Assembly (NCBI RefSeq): GCF_003293745.1
Contig: NZ_PTLZ01000001.1
Location: 1,302,001-1,366,000 of the forward strand
Direction: 5' to 3'
Source of the DNA: Herminiimonas fonticola
Lineage (GTDB): Bacteria > Pseudomonadota > Gammaproteobacteria > Burkholderiales > Burkholderiaceae_D
Length of the DNA: 64,000 nt
A program made the translations under genes and the position numbers. Under the pieces are notes generated by a model that saw only the letters and a list, made by a program, of their open reading frames with translations, was not told the origin of the DNA and made no database searches. Of this stretch, positions 35,550 through 44,252 are shown piece after piece. How positions within the stretch are numbered: position 1 is the stretch's first letter; each line of letters starts with the position of its first letter.

Positions 35550-35834
35550 TTTGCTTCTCCTTTAAAATTCGCTATTCAAAAAAGTGAATTGCCGCGCACG
35601 AAAATGGCAATCACTGTTCAAAAGTGTAATGAGCGAATTGACCGAAAAACGTAGAGAAACTAAGAAAAACTTTGGGCGCGCAACAGAGTGATTTTTCTTT
35701 TGGACACGATATGTTTTATTTCGTGGCGTTCGGCCACTTAATGCTTTTTATCGTTATTGACGGGCGTTTGAGGCCTCTAGGTAAGGAGGACAGCTTATGC
35801 TTTATTTGTTGGTCATAAATTAGCTAACGGCACA
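35550..35834. repeat. Transposon right end with TnsB-type repeats
   Basis: Non-coding 285 bp. It contains GGACACGATATGTTTTATTT with GGCCAC at 35732-35737 and the 19-base GACAGCTTATGCTTTATTT shared exactly with the left end (35790-35808). It ends with TTAGCTAACGGCACA at 35834. The shared 19-mer is in direct, not inverted, orientation between ends. A small dyad AATTCGC/GCGAATT (35566-35572, 35633-35639) lies nearer the gene. Confidence 0.7.
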
Positions 35835-35839
35835 AAGCA

Positions 35840-35885
35840 TCAGGCGTCCAAATGGACGACCTCTGCTTTATTCCACGTTAGCCAC
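35840..35885. repeat. Remnant of an older Tn7-like left end
   Basis: Directly after the right-hand AAGCA: TCAGGCGTCC..., GGAC, TGCTTTATT (35864-35872), CCACGTTAGCCAC. Together with 8512-8525 this rebuilds a diverged copy of the element's own left end at matching spacing. Confidence 0.7.
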
Positions 35886-35918
35886 TTTTTCTGCACTCAA
35901 AAACTGCCTTGAGTATCG

Positions 35919-36503
35919 TCAATACGCCGACCTGAAATTTCTCCCTTGCACCCAGCGCGTTTGCCAGTGATTTTGGAATGATGCTGCCAAAACGGGGTTA
36001 TTCCACACCACCAAAACGTTCTCGCTGTTGTACTTGGCTGCGGCCTGACTGTAATTGAAGCTGCCGTTCTGTACGTGCTGTTCGTCGGGCACGATGTACT
36101 TGTCATGGTGAATCGCGTAGCTGGAAATTGTCCGCGTCGGGATGCTTCCGTTTACAAGTAAATTAAGGGCCGCAATGCTCGCCTTTCCTTTGTTGCCATT
36201 TTCGTCGACCAGTACGCGCACATCGACCCCACGCCTCTTTGCCATCAGCAGCGCCTTTGTCACGGCAGGCGAGGTGAATGAATATGCAGCGAGACGGATG
36301 CTTTTATTCGACGCATTGATAATCTTGAGCACAAGCTTTTCTGCACCGGCATTTGGCGAGAATGCGCTTTCGATGAGTCCTGTGGCTGGAGCCGTTGTAG
36401 TTCTTGATTGGAGAACCTGGGATAGTTCGTCAAGCAGGTTAGGTTGTTTCGCGTAGGCAGAAATCGAGATAAGAAGGGAAAGCAAAGGCAGTATTTTTTT
36501 CAT
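35919..36503 (-). CDS. Phospholipase D-family endonuclease, exported
   Basis: 194 residues, Nuc/EndA-type PLD-superfamily member with one HKD site: HHDKYIVPDE (HxKx4D) followed by NGSFNYSQ. A signal peptide (MKKILPLLSLLISISAYA, cut about residue 18) sends it to the periplasm. The ATG at 36503 is preferred over that at 36527, which puts eight residues before the signal. Such nucleases occur on conjugative plasmids and islands. It lies just outside the transposon and next to the older left-end remnant, so it may be cargo of that older element. Confidence 0.88.
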   Translation of the reverse strand: MKKILPLLSLLISISAYAKQPNLLDELSQVLQSRTTTAPATGLIESAFSPNAGAEKLVLKIINASNKSIRLAAYSFTSPAVTKALLMAKRRGVDVRVLVDENGNKGKASIAALNLLVNGSIPTRTISSYAIHHDKYIVPDEQHVQNGSFNYSQAAAKYNSENVLVVWNNPVLAASFQNHWQTRWVQGRNFRSAY

Positions 36504-36810
36504 GCGATATTTTAACGGCTCGCGCATGTTGAACGAGGCGGATCATTCTCTTTCGGACGATAGTTGCAAGTTGATTTGCGGCATAAGTTATCCCCGGAAT
36601 ATGTGGATAGTCCAGTGGATAACCGTTGCGCTAGTACCGTATGTCCTTGAACTAAAAGAGATTTTCTTTTCTGCAAAAATTAGCCGCGTAGGAATGCGCT
36701 GGCGAGGCTACCTGCAGTCTTACATTCAAATACCCGTTTGTCTGATTGGTGTACCGATCGCTGGCACTTAGTATCAAACACATGACTATTCATCAACGAA
36801 GGAGAATTTC
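36504..36810. other. Intergenic region without a supported gene
   Basis: Between the PLD-family gene and a small plus-strand gene. A plus-strand ORF at 36502-36771 has no ribosome site or recognisable sequence and was not called. Confidence 0.5.
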
Positions 36811-36987
36811 ATGGCTAAGCAAGGCAAAACATCGTTTGATAAGACAAATAAATCCGGAGATAAAAAGAATCATTCGGGCAAGCAATCTGGTTCGCGCGAT
36901 AACGCAGAGATGCCAGATAAAAATCTGGATACCGAATCTGAATTTGCAGTGAATGAGTTGCGCGAAGAGAAGCGCGACTCTCATTAG
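36811..36987 (+). CDS. Small hydrophilic protein (58 residues)
   Basis: Begins MAKQGKTSFDKTNKSGDKKN, ends EEKRDSH, with GAAGGAG seven bases before the ATG. Strongly charged, Lys/Asp/Glu/Ser-rich and low in hydrophobics, so probably disordered. A bidirectional terminator follows 15 bp later. Good ribosome site plus terminator support a real gene; function unknown. Confidence 0.65.
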   Translation: MAKQGKTSFDKTNKSGDKKNHSGKQSGSRDNAEMPDKNLDTESEFAVNELREEKRDSH

Positions 36988-37001
36988 ATTAATTGAAGGT
37001 C

Positions 37002-37043
37002 AAAAAAGAAGCGCAAGGCGAATCCGCTTTGCGCTTCTTTTTT
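37002..37043. terminator. Bidirectional terminator
   Basis: The stem GAAGCGCAAGGCG/CGCTTTGCGCTTC (one mismatch) is flanked by A6 on the left and T6 on the right. It serves the 58-residue gene on the plus strand and the chemoreceptor on the minus strand. Confidence 0.88.
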
Positions 37044-37117
37044 AATTATGGGATGTGGAAAAAATTACAGGCAGCTCATGTGTAATGTCATGAGTTGCCT
37101 GTTTTGGTTTTCGTGCG

Positions 37118-38800
37118 TTAAAACTGTTCCCATTCATCGCCAACCTGTGCAGCGGCAAGGCGAGGGCGCGGTTCCGGAATGCTGCGACTTGCTGGTTTTG
37201 CGGCAGAGCGCGCTGGCGCAACAGCGACCTGGGTGGCAGCGATAGCTTTTTGTCCGGATGCTGCCGGACCATCGATCTTGAACACGTCGACAGTGCGCTC
37301 CAGCTTGGCGGCTTGTTCCTTGAGCGAAGCTGCTGCTGCCGCTGCCTGCTCCACCAGCGCTGCATTTTGTTGTGTGACCTCATCCATTTGCACTATCGCT
37401 TCATTGACTTGCTCGATACCGCTGCTTTGTTCCTGGCTGGCAGCAGTGATTTCAGTCACGATATCGGTCACACGTTTGACGCTGCTGACGACCTCGGTCA
37501 TCGTTGCTCCGGCTTGTGCTACCAACTTGCTGCCTACATCGACTCTGCCGACTGAATCATCAATGAGCAACTTGATTTCTTTTGCTGCGGCGGCGGAGCG
37601 TTGCGCCAGATTGCGCACTTCCGTTGCGACGACGGCAAAGCCGCGACCCTGTTCGCCGGCACGTGCCGCTTCGACCGCTGCATTCAATGCCAGGATGTTC
37701 GTTTGAAATGCGATACCGTCAATTACGCTGATGATGTCGGCAATTTTTCTGGCGGATTCGTTAATGCCATTCATGGTCTCCACTACTTGTCCGACAACTG
37801 CTCCGCCTTTGACGGCAACTTCGGATGCGGATAATGACAGGCTGTTGGCTTGCCGTGCATTCTCGGCATTTTGCTTGACGGTGGAGGTGAGTTCTTCCAT
37901 CGAGGATGCGGTTTCTTCCAGTGAACTTGCCTGCTGTTCGGTGCGGCTGGATAGATCCAGATTGCCGCTGGCGATTTCGTTGGATGCGGTGGCGATGGTT
38001 GCAGTGCCACCACGTACTTCGGTGACGATGCCGACCAGACTTTCATTCATGTCTTTGAGCGCTTGCAGCAGCTGACCGGTTTCATCCTTGCTGGTGATCT
38101 CGATGCGGCTGGTCAGGTCGCCCGCTGCGACGGTTTGTGCAACTGTCACTGCCTGGTTCAAGGGCCGCGTGATTGCGCGCGTGATAAAGAAGCCAAGCGT
38201 AATACTCAGCAAAAGAGCGATGCCTGTAATGGTGAGAATAATCGTAACTGATTGAGTGGAAGTTTTATTGGCTTCGGCGCTTTTTGCATCGACGGTGCTT
38301 TGTACCGATTTGACGACGACGGCCATGTCATCGACGATCTGCCTGCGCAATGGGCTGCATTCTGTGACAAGAAACTTGCCGAATTCTTCCATCTTTCCAG
38401 ATTCACGATATTTGCGCGGTCGATTCAACTCTTCGGCCATCGCGCGCAATCCCTTGCTGACTTTGTCGAACTCTGCGTTGCCTTTGAATAAAGGCTCCAT
38501 CTTGTTCAGCGCATCCAGATAAATGGCTTTTTGCTGATCGAGGATATCCAGTTCTTTTTTTGCATCGGTGTCGCTGGTAAATACGTAGGCATTGCGCGCT
38601 GCGAGGCCTGTTTGTCCCAGCGCTTCGCGGGCTGTATAAAGCCGCTCCAGCTGTTCAGTTCGTATGGAATTTTGTTCGACAATCACGTCATCGATCTGGG
38701 TAATCCGCATCAGCGAAAAAAGGGCGATCGCTAATGTCAGCAAAACAGTGATACCGAAGCCCAGTGCTAATTTGCTGCCTACCTTCATGTTTGCGAACAT
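37118..38800 (-). CDS. Methyl-accepting chemotaxis protein
   Basis: Membrane chemoreceptor of 560 residues. Order: TM1 (about 10-32), a periplasmic four-helix-bundle ligand domain (about 35-190), TM2 (about 191-212), HAMP (about 213-265), a long signalling coiled coil with the conserved hairpin tip [36 protein letters not shown] (about 370-405), and an Ala/Pro-rich tail ending DEWEQF. The final xWxxF matches the CheR/CheB tether of Tsr-type receptors. No che genes are nearby, so it is an orphan receptor. Ligand unknown. Confidence 0.95.
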   Translation of the reverse strand: MFANMKVGSKLALGFGITVLLTLAIALFSLMRITQIDDVIVEQNSIRTEQLERLYTAREALGQTGLAARNAYVFTSDTDAKKELDILDQQKAIYLDALNKMEPLFKGNAEFDKVSKGLRAMAEELNRPRKYRESGKMEEFGKFLVTECSPLRRQIVDDMAVVVKSVQSTVDAKSAEANKTSTQSVTIILTITGIALLLSITLGFFITRAITRPLNQAVTVAQTVAAGDLTSRIEITSKDETGQLLQALKDMNESLVGIVTEVRGGTATIATASNEIASGNLDLSSRTEQQASSLEETASSMEELTSTVKQNAENARQANSLSLSASEVAVKGGAVVGQVVETMNGINESARKIADIISVIDGIAFQTNILALNAAVEAARAGEQGRGFAVVATEVRNLAQRSAAAAKEIKLLIDDSVGRVDVGSKLVAQAGATMTEVVSSVKRVTDIVTEITAASQEQSSGIEQVNEAIVQMDEVTQQNAALVEQAAAAAASLKEQAAKLERTVDVFKIDGPAASGQKAIAATQVAVAPARSAAKPASRSIPEPRPRLAAAQVGDEWEQF

Positions 38801-39190
38801 TCGAATCTCCCTTGAAACTTAGATGAGAAACATACTTGAACGAACTATTTGTGAACGCTGCTTGGTTTGGCCTATTTGATAGGCTCATTCTTTTGGAAAC
38901 AGGATCTAACATTATCACTTGTTGATAAAAAGAAACTCCCATATTTATGGGATTTTTGATTTTTTAATAAGCATGGCAGACGAACTTTCTTCTTTTGCAA
39001 TTATCGTAGCTAATGCCAGGAACAAAGAAAAAGTGGTGAGGCAAGATGATGACCGTACTGCAGTACTGGCTTGAGTAATTGAGCGTGACATGAAAATTTA
39101 TAGTGTTGCGACAGTCCGTCTTTTTGAAGCAAGCATCTTGCATAGTGAGTTGAAAGTTTTAGCACGATTCAAATACGCTAAGGAATCATC
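38801..39190. other. Intergenic region, chemoreceptor promoter side
   Basis: 390 bp between the chemoreceptor and a small plus-strand gene. AT-rich around 38900-38970; presumably holds both promoters. No structure stands out. Confidence 0.5.
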
Positions 39191-39418
39191 ATGAGCCATA
39201 CAGACGTTGAGCAGCATCACGGTTATTCCGTCCACGGCACCAGCGAAAAACACGACACCGGCAAGTGGGTGGGTAGTTTTCATATCGCGCAGCACGGCAT
39301 TCCCAGGATCAGCATCAGCGTAACTGATGCGATATTCGATTCTTCCGAGGATGCGGCCTTGCATGCGCTGCGACAGGGACGCCTGTACATAGACAGGAAA
39401 CTTCTCGGCAGCCAATAG
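39191..39418 (+). CDS. Small conserved-looking protein (75 residues)
   Basis: His-rich start (MSHTDVEQHHGYSVHG) and an ordered end (ISVTDAIFDSSEDAALHALRQGRLYID). AAGGAA lies upstream of the ATG. It looks like a genuine small cytoplasmic protein of the type seen in Oxalobacteraceae and Burkholderiales, but I do not know a function. Confidence 0.6.
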   Translation: MSHTDVEQHHGYSVHGTSEKHDTGKWVGSFHIAQHGIPRISISVTDAIFDSSEDAALHALRQGRLYIDRKLLGSQ

Positions 39419-40156
39419 TTGCGAACCGACTGTGGTTGATCGCAGCATGATCTGCCGTGGATATTGCTGCTCAAATGATATTGCACGAGCGTGTGAAGTC
39501 AGAGTGCGAATCTAGTATTTTTTCCAACAGCATAACAGTGCACTAGTCCTCGCATCGCAGCATGCAGTGATGCGATGCGAGGACTAGTGCAGGCAGAGAA
39601 AATATATACCACGCAGCGGCTCGTTCTTTGCAGTGACTGTTCTGACCACTTTTTCAATTGACCATCGGCCTGTATCAACAAAAAGTGAGATGCTCGGCAT
39701 TCTCCGTTATGCAATACAGACATCGATATTGATGTCCTGATAATTGTTTGCCAGCAGTGTTTCATGAACGTCATCGTCGCTACTGTACTCCGAGACAACT
39801 TGTCAATATTTTGCATGCATATTGGCTGATTTTGACAAGGTTTTGTCGGGAAAGCTTAGCCTCACCCCCCTATGATCAGCTGCATCCCAATTAAGTCAGG
39901 CTTGCGGTTCTGGTCGGCAGATTGGTTTTTGCATTGATGATTCGCCTGCTATGGAATAACGGCCTTTCAACTTATGAAAAAAGACGCAGTGCCTTAGTGC
40001 ATCGCTAGTTTCTTTTTCGATTGATTTCTTTTGCCAGCGGAAAATCCCTTCGCTGCGCCATCAACGCACCACCGCCCCGTCTGCGCCACCGTCATTGTGT
40101 GTCTGCCTTGTTGTGGAGTTTTGTCACGTCTCCCTCTTGCAACTATATAGATCACT
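39419..40156. other. Intergenic region with a perfect hairpin
   Basis: 738 bp with no supported gene. It contains the 21-bp inverted repeat at 39539-39591 and presumably the promoter of the autotransporter gene. Minus-strand ORF 39499-39816 runs through the hairpin and was not called. Confidence 0.5.
39539..39591. repeat. Perfect 21-bp inverted repeat
   Basis: The left arm at 39539-39559 (starts TGCACTAGTCC) and its exact reverse complement at 39571-39591 are separated by 11 bases. Neither side is followed by a T run, so it is not a simple terminator. Could be a mobile-repeat end, a protein site or a structured RNA. Confidence 0.85.
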
Positions 40157-42982
40157 ATGAGCAACCAGCGCACATCCCATACTTCTTTTCGAAGTCCTTT
40201 AGCCTGTATTTCCTTTCAACTGTCTCTGCTCACAATGTCGGTTTCGGCTGTGCTTTCCGGTTGCGGCGGGGGAGGTGGTGGCAGTGGCGGAGCCCGCACT
40301 ACCTCCTTCATCGCCAGTGATCTCAGCAACGCCGACGCGGCACATGCGCGCGGCATTACCGGTGCCGGCGTGACGGTCGGAGTGGTCGATACTGATTTCA
40401 ATGTCGCCGCTCCCGAACTTGCTGGGCGTATTACCAAAGACGTGTATTCACCTGCCAGCGGTAATACGCCGGGAGGTTTTATCGGCGGCAGCGGAAACGG
40501 CAATCCACATGGCACCGAAGTGGCGGAAGCCTTGGGTGGCACTAACACCGGCGTCGCACCGGGCGTACGTATTTACGGTATCGCTTCCGGCACTACTGGT
40601 AACAACTTGCAACTCAATACCGCTATCTATGATCGCCTCTACAACAGCGGCGTACGGATTTTCAATCAGTCAAATACAGTAGGCTCTATAGCTACTCCAT
40701 CCAATAGTGCAACGTATAACAATATTTATCAGCCCTTCGTTGCCAAGGGTGGATTGTTCGTTTGGGCTACCGGCAATGACCGTAGTTCGCAGCCGAGCAT
40801 GACGGCTGGCTTGCCGGCGCTGTATCCGAGTCTGCAAACTGGTTGGCTGGCAGTTACGGCCGTGAATGCGGTTGGCGGTGGACAGGGATTTTCCAGCGCG
40901 GATACAACGCCTGGCGTTATTTCCAGCTATGCCAACCGTTGTGGCGTCGCCGCCAACTGGTGCCTGGCAGCGCCGGGTGACTTTGTCTCGCCAACTGCCG
41001 GTCGCCGGGTGTACGGCACCTCGTTTGCAGTACCGGCAGTGACCGGTACGCTGGCGCTGGTGCAGCAGGTTTATCCGTGGATGAATGCGGACTTGTTACG
41101 ACAAACCATTTTATCTACTGCTACCAGCATGGGCGATACCGCAACCTACGGCTGGGGTTTGCTGAATGCTGGCAAAGCGATCGATGGTCCGGCCTTGTTT
41201 GCGCAAAGCCTGGCACTGGGATCGAATGTGAATGTCAGTTTTGATGGCATGTCGTCTACCTTCCGCAATGACATAGGCGGTGATGCAGGGCTGGTCAAAA
41301 GCGGCACTGGTAACTTGACCTTATCCGGCAACAATACGTATAGCGGCAACAGCCGAATCAGCAATGGCACTCTCAACATCACAGGTTCGGTTCGTTCCGG
41401 TGTGCAAATCGATGCCGCCGGCAATCTGTCCGGTGATGGCGGGCAGATCGGTGGCAACGTCAGCAATAGCGGTCGTTTGAGTAATACTGGAAAAGGCCTG
41501 ACGATTGCAGGCAATTACACAGGGACAGCGACTTCGATTCTGGCTAACGATATCAATTCAAGGCTGGTGGTCGGCGGCACTGCGGCGCTGGGTAATTCGC
41601 ATCTGGTGGCGACAGTGCCAACTGGCAGTGGTAACGCCACTAACTATGTCACCGCGCAAGCTAGCAACACGCCAAAGACCATCTTGACTGCTGGTGCTGT
41701 CGTCAATACCTTCGGCGATATCGGTTTTCAAACTGTCGGAACCGCTTTCCCGCCCTTGCTGGCTGCTCAGGTGAATTACGCTCCGAAGGAAGTGAATCTG
41801 ACCATCAGTCGTGTTTCTACTACCTCCGTTGCCACGCAAGCGTTTGCCGGCGATGCCACTCGCACGAATACTGCGGCCAATGTTGAACAGGCGATGCTGA
41901 TAGCCGATGCTTCCGCAGCCGCCAATCCCAATGGCAGTGCCTTGCTCACCAGCGCGGCGGCACTGCAGCAGACTGCGAATATCGCGGCTCTCGGCGATGC
42001 ACTGGATAGTCTTTCCGGACAGATTCATGCCTCGTCGCAGGCACTGACGTTCCAGCAATCGCAGACCGTCAATCGTGCCTTGTCCGACCGCATGGCCTTA
42101 TTGGGTAATCAAAACAAGCAGACAACGACCGGATTGTGGGGCGCCACTTTCGGCACATCCGGCAAACTGGCGCAAAGTGGTTATGCCAGTGGCGACACTG
42201 GCATGTGGGGCGGGCAGTTCGGCGTCGATACCCGACTCGGCGAACATGTTATCGCCGGCGCGGCATTGTCGTATTCCGACAGCAAGGCCAGCTTTGACCG
42301 CCTCGGCGGAGTTGCCAAGGGCAGGGATGTCAGTGTTTCTGTATACGGGCGCTATGCGATACCGGCGACCGATGCCGCCGGCAACAGCAATGCCTATGTA
42401 GCTGGCCGAATCGGTGCGGCGACTGTGTCGAGTACCGTCAACCGTGTGGCGCTGGCCGGAGCCGAAGTTGAAAACCTGCAAGGCGAGCATACCGACCGCA
42501 TGCTGTCGGCTTACGCCGAAACCGGCTATTCGATGAAGTTATCTGACAATGCCTTGCTCACACCGTTTGCCGGCATCAGCTATGACCATCTTCGGCGCGG
42601 TGCTTTTGCAGAAAGTGGCGGCAGCTTCGGTTTGGTTGCCGACAGCCAGAATTATCGGCAATGGGTAGGGCAGCTTGGTGTGCGTGCCGAGTCTGACTTC
42701 AATTGGTTTGCCGGTCGCAGTACGATGCAGACCTACGCCGCCTGGCAACATGCGATGACAAACGTCAAGCTGGATTTGCAAGCCGCATTTGCTGCCGCAC
42801 CCGGTAGCAATTTTACGGTGCAGGGAATTGGACTGGCGCGCAACACCGGCTGGAGCGGTGTCGGCATATCGACTGCCATCAACCGTAGGGTGAGCTGGTA
42901 CGCCAATTACGATGTTCAGTTCGGTCGCGGCGGTTTGCTCAACAATCTGCTGCTGCTGGGAGTCCGGATCAAACTCGATTGA
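40157..42982 (+). CDS. Autotransporter lipoprotein subtilisin-like protease
   Basis: 941-residue type Va autotransporter. The signal region ends in the lipobox LSGC with C36, followed by a Gly-rich spacer, so the mature protein should be lipid-anchored as in Neisseria NalP and Bordetella SphB1. The S8 protease triad: Asp in GVVDTDF (D78 or D80), His in NPHGTEVA (H118), Ser in YGTSFAVP (S289). Then a beta-helical passenger repeat (SGTGNLTLSGNNTYSG, about 380) and a C-terminal beta-barrel from about residue 665. It may process other surface proteins; no substrate gene is adjacent. The barrel ends RIKLD rather than the common aromatic. Confidence 0.92.
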   Translation: MSNQRTSHTSFRSPLACISFQLSLLTMSVSAVLSGCGGGGGGSGGARTTSFIASDLSNADAAHARGITGAGVTVGVVDTDFNVAAPELAGRITKDVYSPASGNTPGGFIGGSGNGNPHGTEVAEALGGTNTGVAPGVRIYGIASGTTGNNLQLNTAIYDRLYNSGVRIFNQSNTVGSIATPSNSATYNNIYQPFVAKGGLFVWATGNDRSSQPSMTAGLPALYPSLQTGWLAVTAVNAVGGGQGFSSADTTPGVISSYANRCGVAANWCLAAPGDFVSPTAGRRVYGTSFAVPAVTGTLALVQQVYPWMNADLLRQTILSTATSMGDTATYGWGLLNAGKAIDGPALFAQSLALGSNVNVSFDGMSSTFRNDIGGDAGLVKSGTGNLTLSGNNTYSGNSRISNGTLNITGSVRSGVQIDAAGNLSGDGGQIGGNVSNSGRLSNTGKGLTIAGNYTGTATSILANDINSRLVVGGTAALGNSHLVATVPTGSGNATNYVTAQASNTPKTILTAGAVVNTFGDIGFQTVGTAFPPLLAAQVNYAPKEVNLTISRVSTTSVATQAFAGDATRTNTAANVEQAMLIADASAAANPNGSALLTSAAALQQTANIAALGDALDSLSGQIHASSQALTFQQSQTVNRALSDRMALLGNQNKQTTTGLWGATFGTSGKLAQSGYASGDTGMWGGQFGVDTRLGEHVIAGAALSYSDSKASFDRLGGVAKGRDVSVSVYGRYAIPATDAAGNSNAYVAGRIGAATVSSTVNRVALAGAEVENLQGEHTDRMLSAYAETGYSMKLSDNALLTPFAGISYDHLRRGAFAESGGSFGLVADSQNYRQWVGQLGVRAESDFNWFAGRSTMQTYAAWQHAMTNVKLDLQAAFAAAPGSNFTVQGIGLARNTGWSGVGISTAINRRVSWYANYDVQFGRGGLLNNLLLLGVRIKLD

Positions 42983-43058
42983 TGGGATTGCTCAAGGAGT
43001 GGCCATCAATCACTGTCCGGCAATTTCGCCTTCGCTCGCTTTTCCTTGCTTTTCTAAA

Positions 43059-43078
43059 ATGGAGTATATTATGTCCAT
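43059..43078. promoter_or_regulatory. Promoter/operator of the Xre-RES toxin-antitoxin operon
   Basis: The dyad ATGGA-n10-TCCAT overlaps a TATATT -10-like box and sits 15 bp before the antitoxin ATG. Antitoxins of this family repress their own operon at such sites. Confidence 0.5.
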
Positions 43079-43092
43079 ATAAGGAGTTAATC

Positions 43093-43530
43093 ATGAGTGC
43101 TGCCTACGCCTATCCAAAAAGCCGCTTCGAGCCAGCCGGCCTGGTTGACCTGAATGCGAAGTCAGAACGTGAGCGTCTTTCCCGCTCTGCACTGAAGGGA
43201 TTTTTTCGTCTTGCAGACGCGTGGAAGGTACGTGATGAGGATGCGCGTGAATTACTGGGCGGGCTCTCTAGCAGTGCTTTTTACGAATGGAAAAAGAATC
43301 CTGAGCGCGTGCTTGAGGTGGATCGCATCACGCGTATTTCCTACCTGATCGGTATCTACAAGGCATTGCATATTTTGTACGGCGACAAGCTGGCGGATGA
43401 ATGGGTCAGCCTCAGCAACAAGAATCTTATTTTTTCCGGTCAAACGCCATTGGCATTCATGCAGACAGGTGGCTTGCTTGCGATGCAAACAGTGCGCAAG
43501 TTGCTGGATGCACGTCGTGGTGGTTTGTAA
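43093..43530 (+). CDS. Xre/ParS/MbcA-family antitoxin (DUF2384)
   Basis: 145-residue antitoxin. After a short leader comes an Xre-like helix-turn-helix (LKGFFRLADAWKVRDEDARELLGGLSSSAFYEWKK, about residues 35-72), then the C-terminal DUF2384 (MbcA/ParS) region ALHILYGDKLADEWVSLSNKNLIFSGQTPLAFM that blocks the toxin site. ATG at 43093 has AAGGAG upstream; the frame opens earlier (42979) without a ribosome site. Its stop overlaps the toxin start by one base. Confidence 0.92.
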   Translation: MSAAYAYPKSRFEPAGLVDLNAKSERERLSRSALKGFFRLADAWKVRDEDARELLGGLSSSAFYEWKKNPERVLEVDRITRISYLIGIYKALHILYGDKLADEWVSLSNKNLIFSGQTPLAFMQTGGLLAMQTVRKLLDARRGGL

Positions 43531-44225
43531 TGGCGGCTTTACCGGTAGTGCAATTGCGTCAGTTCGATACGTGCCGATTGATTCCGTCGCGTTTCGTCGA
43601 TAAAGAAGATTCTGTGCTGGTACCACTTTCTGAAAACGCGGATCATCTGGCCGACATTTTCGAATTGGACAATGCCACCAACCAGCGCCTGATTGCCGAG
43701 CATGGGCGCGCGAGTGGCATTGGTGTGGATGAGCTTGTATTCGGCGTCCCGAACTTCCGCATGATCAATGCCGCTTATACGTATGCACGGCCGGAAGGCA
43801 GTCGCTTCAATAACGACGAACGCGGCGCCTGGTATTGCGCCTTCGATATCGCGACTGCATTGGACGAAATCATCTTCCACAAAACAGTTGAGTATTACGA
43901 GATCGATCGTTTCGACGATAGCGTGCGTTATCAAAACCTGTTGGCTGATTTCAATAGTGAATTTCATGATTTGCGTAATGCCAGGGGCCATGCAAAATCT
44001 TTGGCGCCGGGCAGTTACATCGCATCGCAGAAGCTGGCAGCGCAACTGCTGGAAGAGGGTTCGCTGGGCATTATCTATCCCAGCGTAAGGCATGCAGGTG
44101 GTACTAATCTGGCGTGCTTTCGCCCGGCGTTGGTGGGGAACGTACGACGCGGCACGGTATATGAGTTGACGTGGTCCGGTACACCGCAGCCGGAAGTTTC
44201 AGCCATCAAGAAAAGTGTGCGTTAA
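43530..44225 (+). CDS. RES-domain toxin (NAD+-degrading)
   Basis: 231-residue RES toxin. The family pattern is visible: ARPEGSRFNNDERGAWYCAF with the RES arginines and tyrosine (about residues 90-110), a glutamate in ALDEIIFHK (about 117), and GIIYPSVRHAGGTNLACFRP with the serine (about 180-200). RES toxins such as MbcT split NAD+ by phosphorolysis and stop growth. ATG at 43530 overlaps the antitoxin TAA, giving coupled translation. Confidence 0.92.
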   Translation: MAALPVVQLRQFDTCRLIPSRFVDKEDSVLVPLSENADHLADIFELDNATNQRLIAEHGRASGIGVDELVFGVPNFRMINAAYTYARPEGSRFNNDERGAWYCAFDIATALDEIIFHKTVEYYEIDRFDDSVRYQNLLADFNSEFHDLRNARGHAKSLAPGSYIASQKLAAQLLEEGSLGIIYPSVRHAGGTNLACFRPALVGNVRRGTVYELTWSGTPQPEVSAIKKSVR

Positions 44226-44252
44226 CACTTCAGAAGCGTAGTTGGATGCATC

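Larger units (their letters stand above)
8526..35834. mobile_element. Complete Tn7-like transposon with defence-island cargo
   Basis: The left end starts TGTGCCGTTAAGCATAACTT at 8526. The right end finishes ...TAACGGCACA at 35834. The two termini are imperfect inverted copies (10 identical bases at the tips, about 24 with gaps). The flanking 5-bp direct repeat AAGCA at 8521-8525 and 35835-35839 is the duplication size made by Tn7-type transposases. Near both ends lie repeated GGAC...TGCTTTATTT...GGCCAC units that are candidate TnsB binding sites. Transposition genes (TnsAB, TnsC, TniQ) occupy the left 5.3 kb. The remaining 22 kb carries CBASS, Wadjet, TIR and HEPN genes. All ORFs of the transposition module look intact. 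Confidence 0.93.

Noticed and set aside
8526-35834. CRISPR-associated transposon (CAST)
   Set aside because: No Cas genes and no repeat-spacer array were seen on either strand of the element.
36502-36771. Plus-strand ORF of 89 residues after the PLD-family gene
   Set aside because: Its start overlaps the divergent gene's start, there is no ribosome site, and the composition is mixed; kept as intergenic.
37179-37706. Plus-strand ORFs antisense to the chemoreceptor
   Set aside because: They reflect the regular heptad coding of the MCP coiled coil read on the other strand.
39499-39816. Minus-strand ORF over the 21-bp hairpin
   Set aside because: Runs through both hairpin arms, has no ribosome site and no recognisable sequence.
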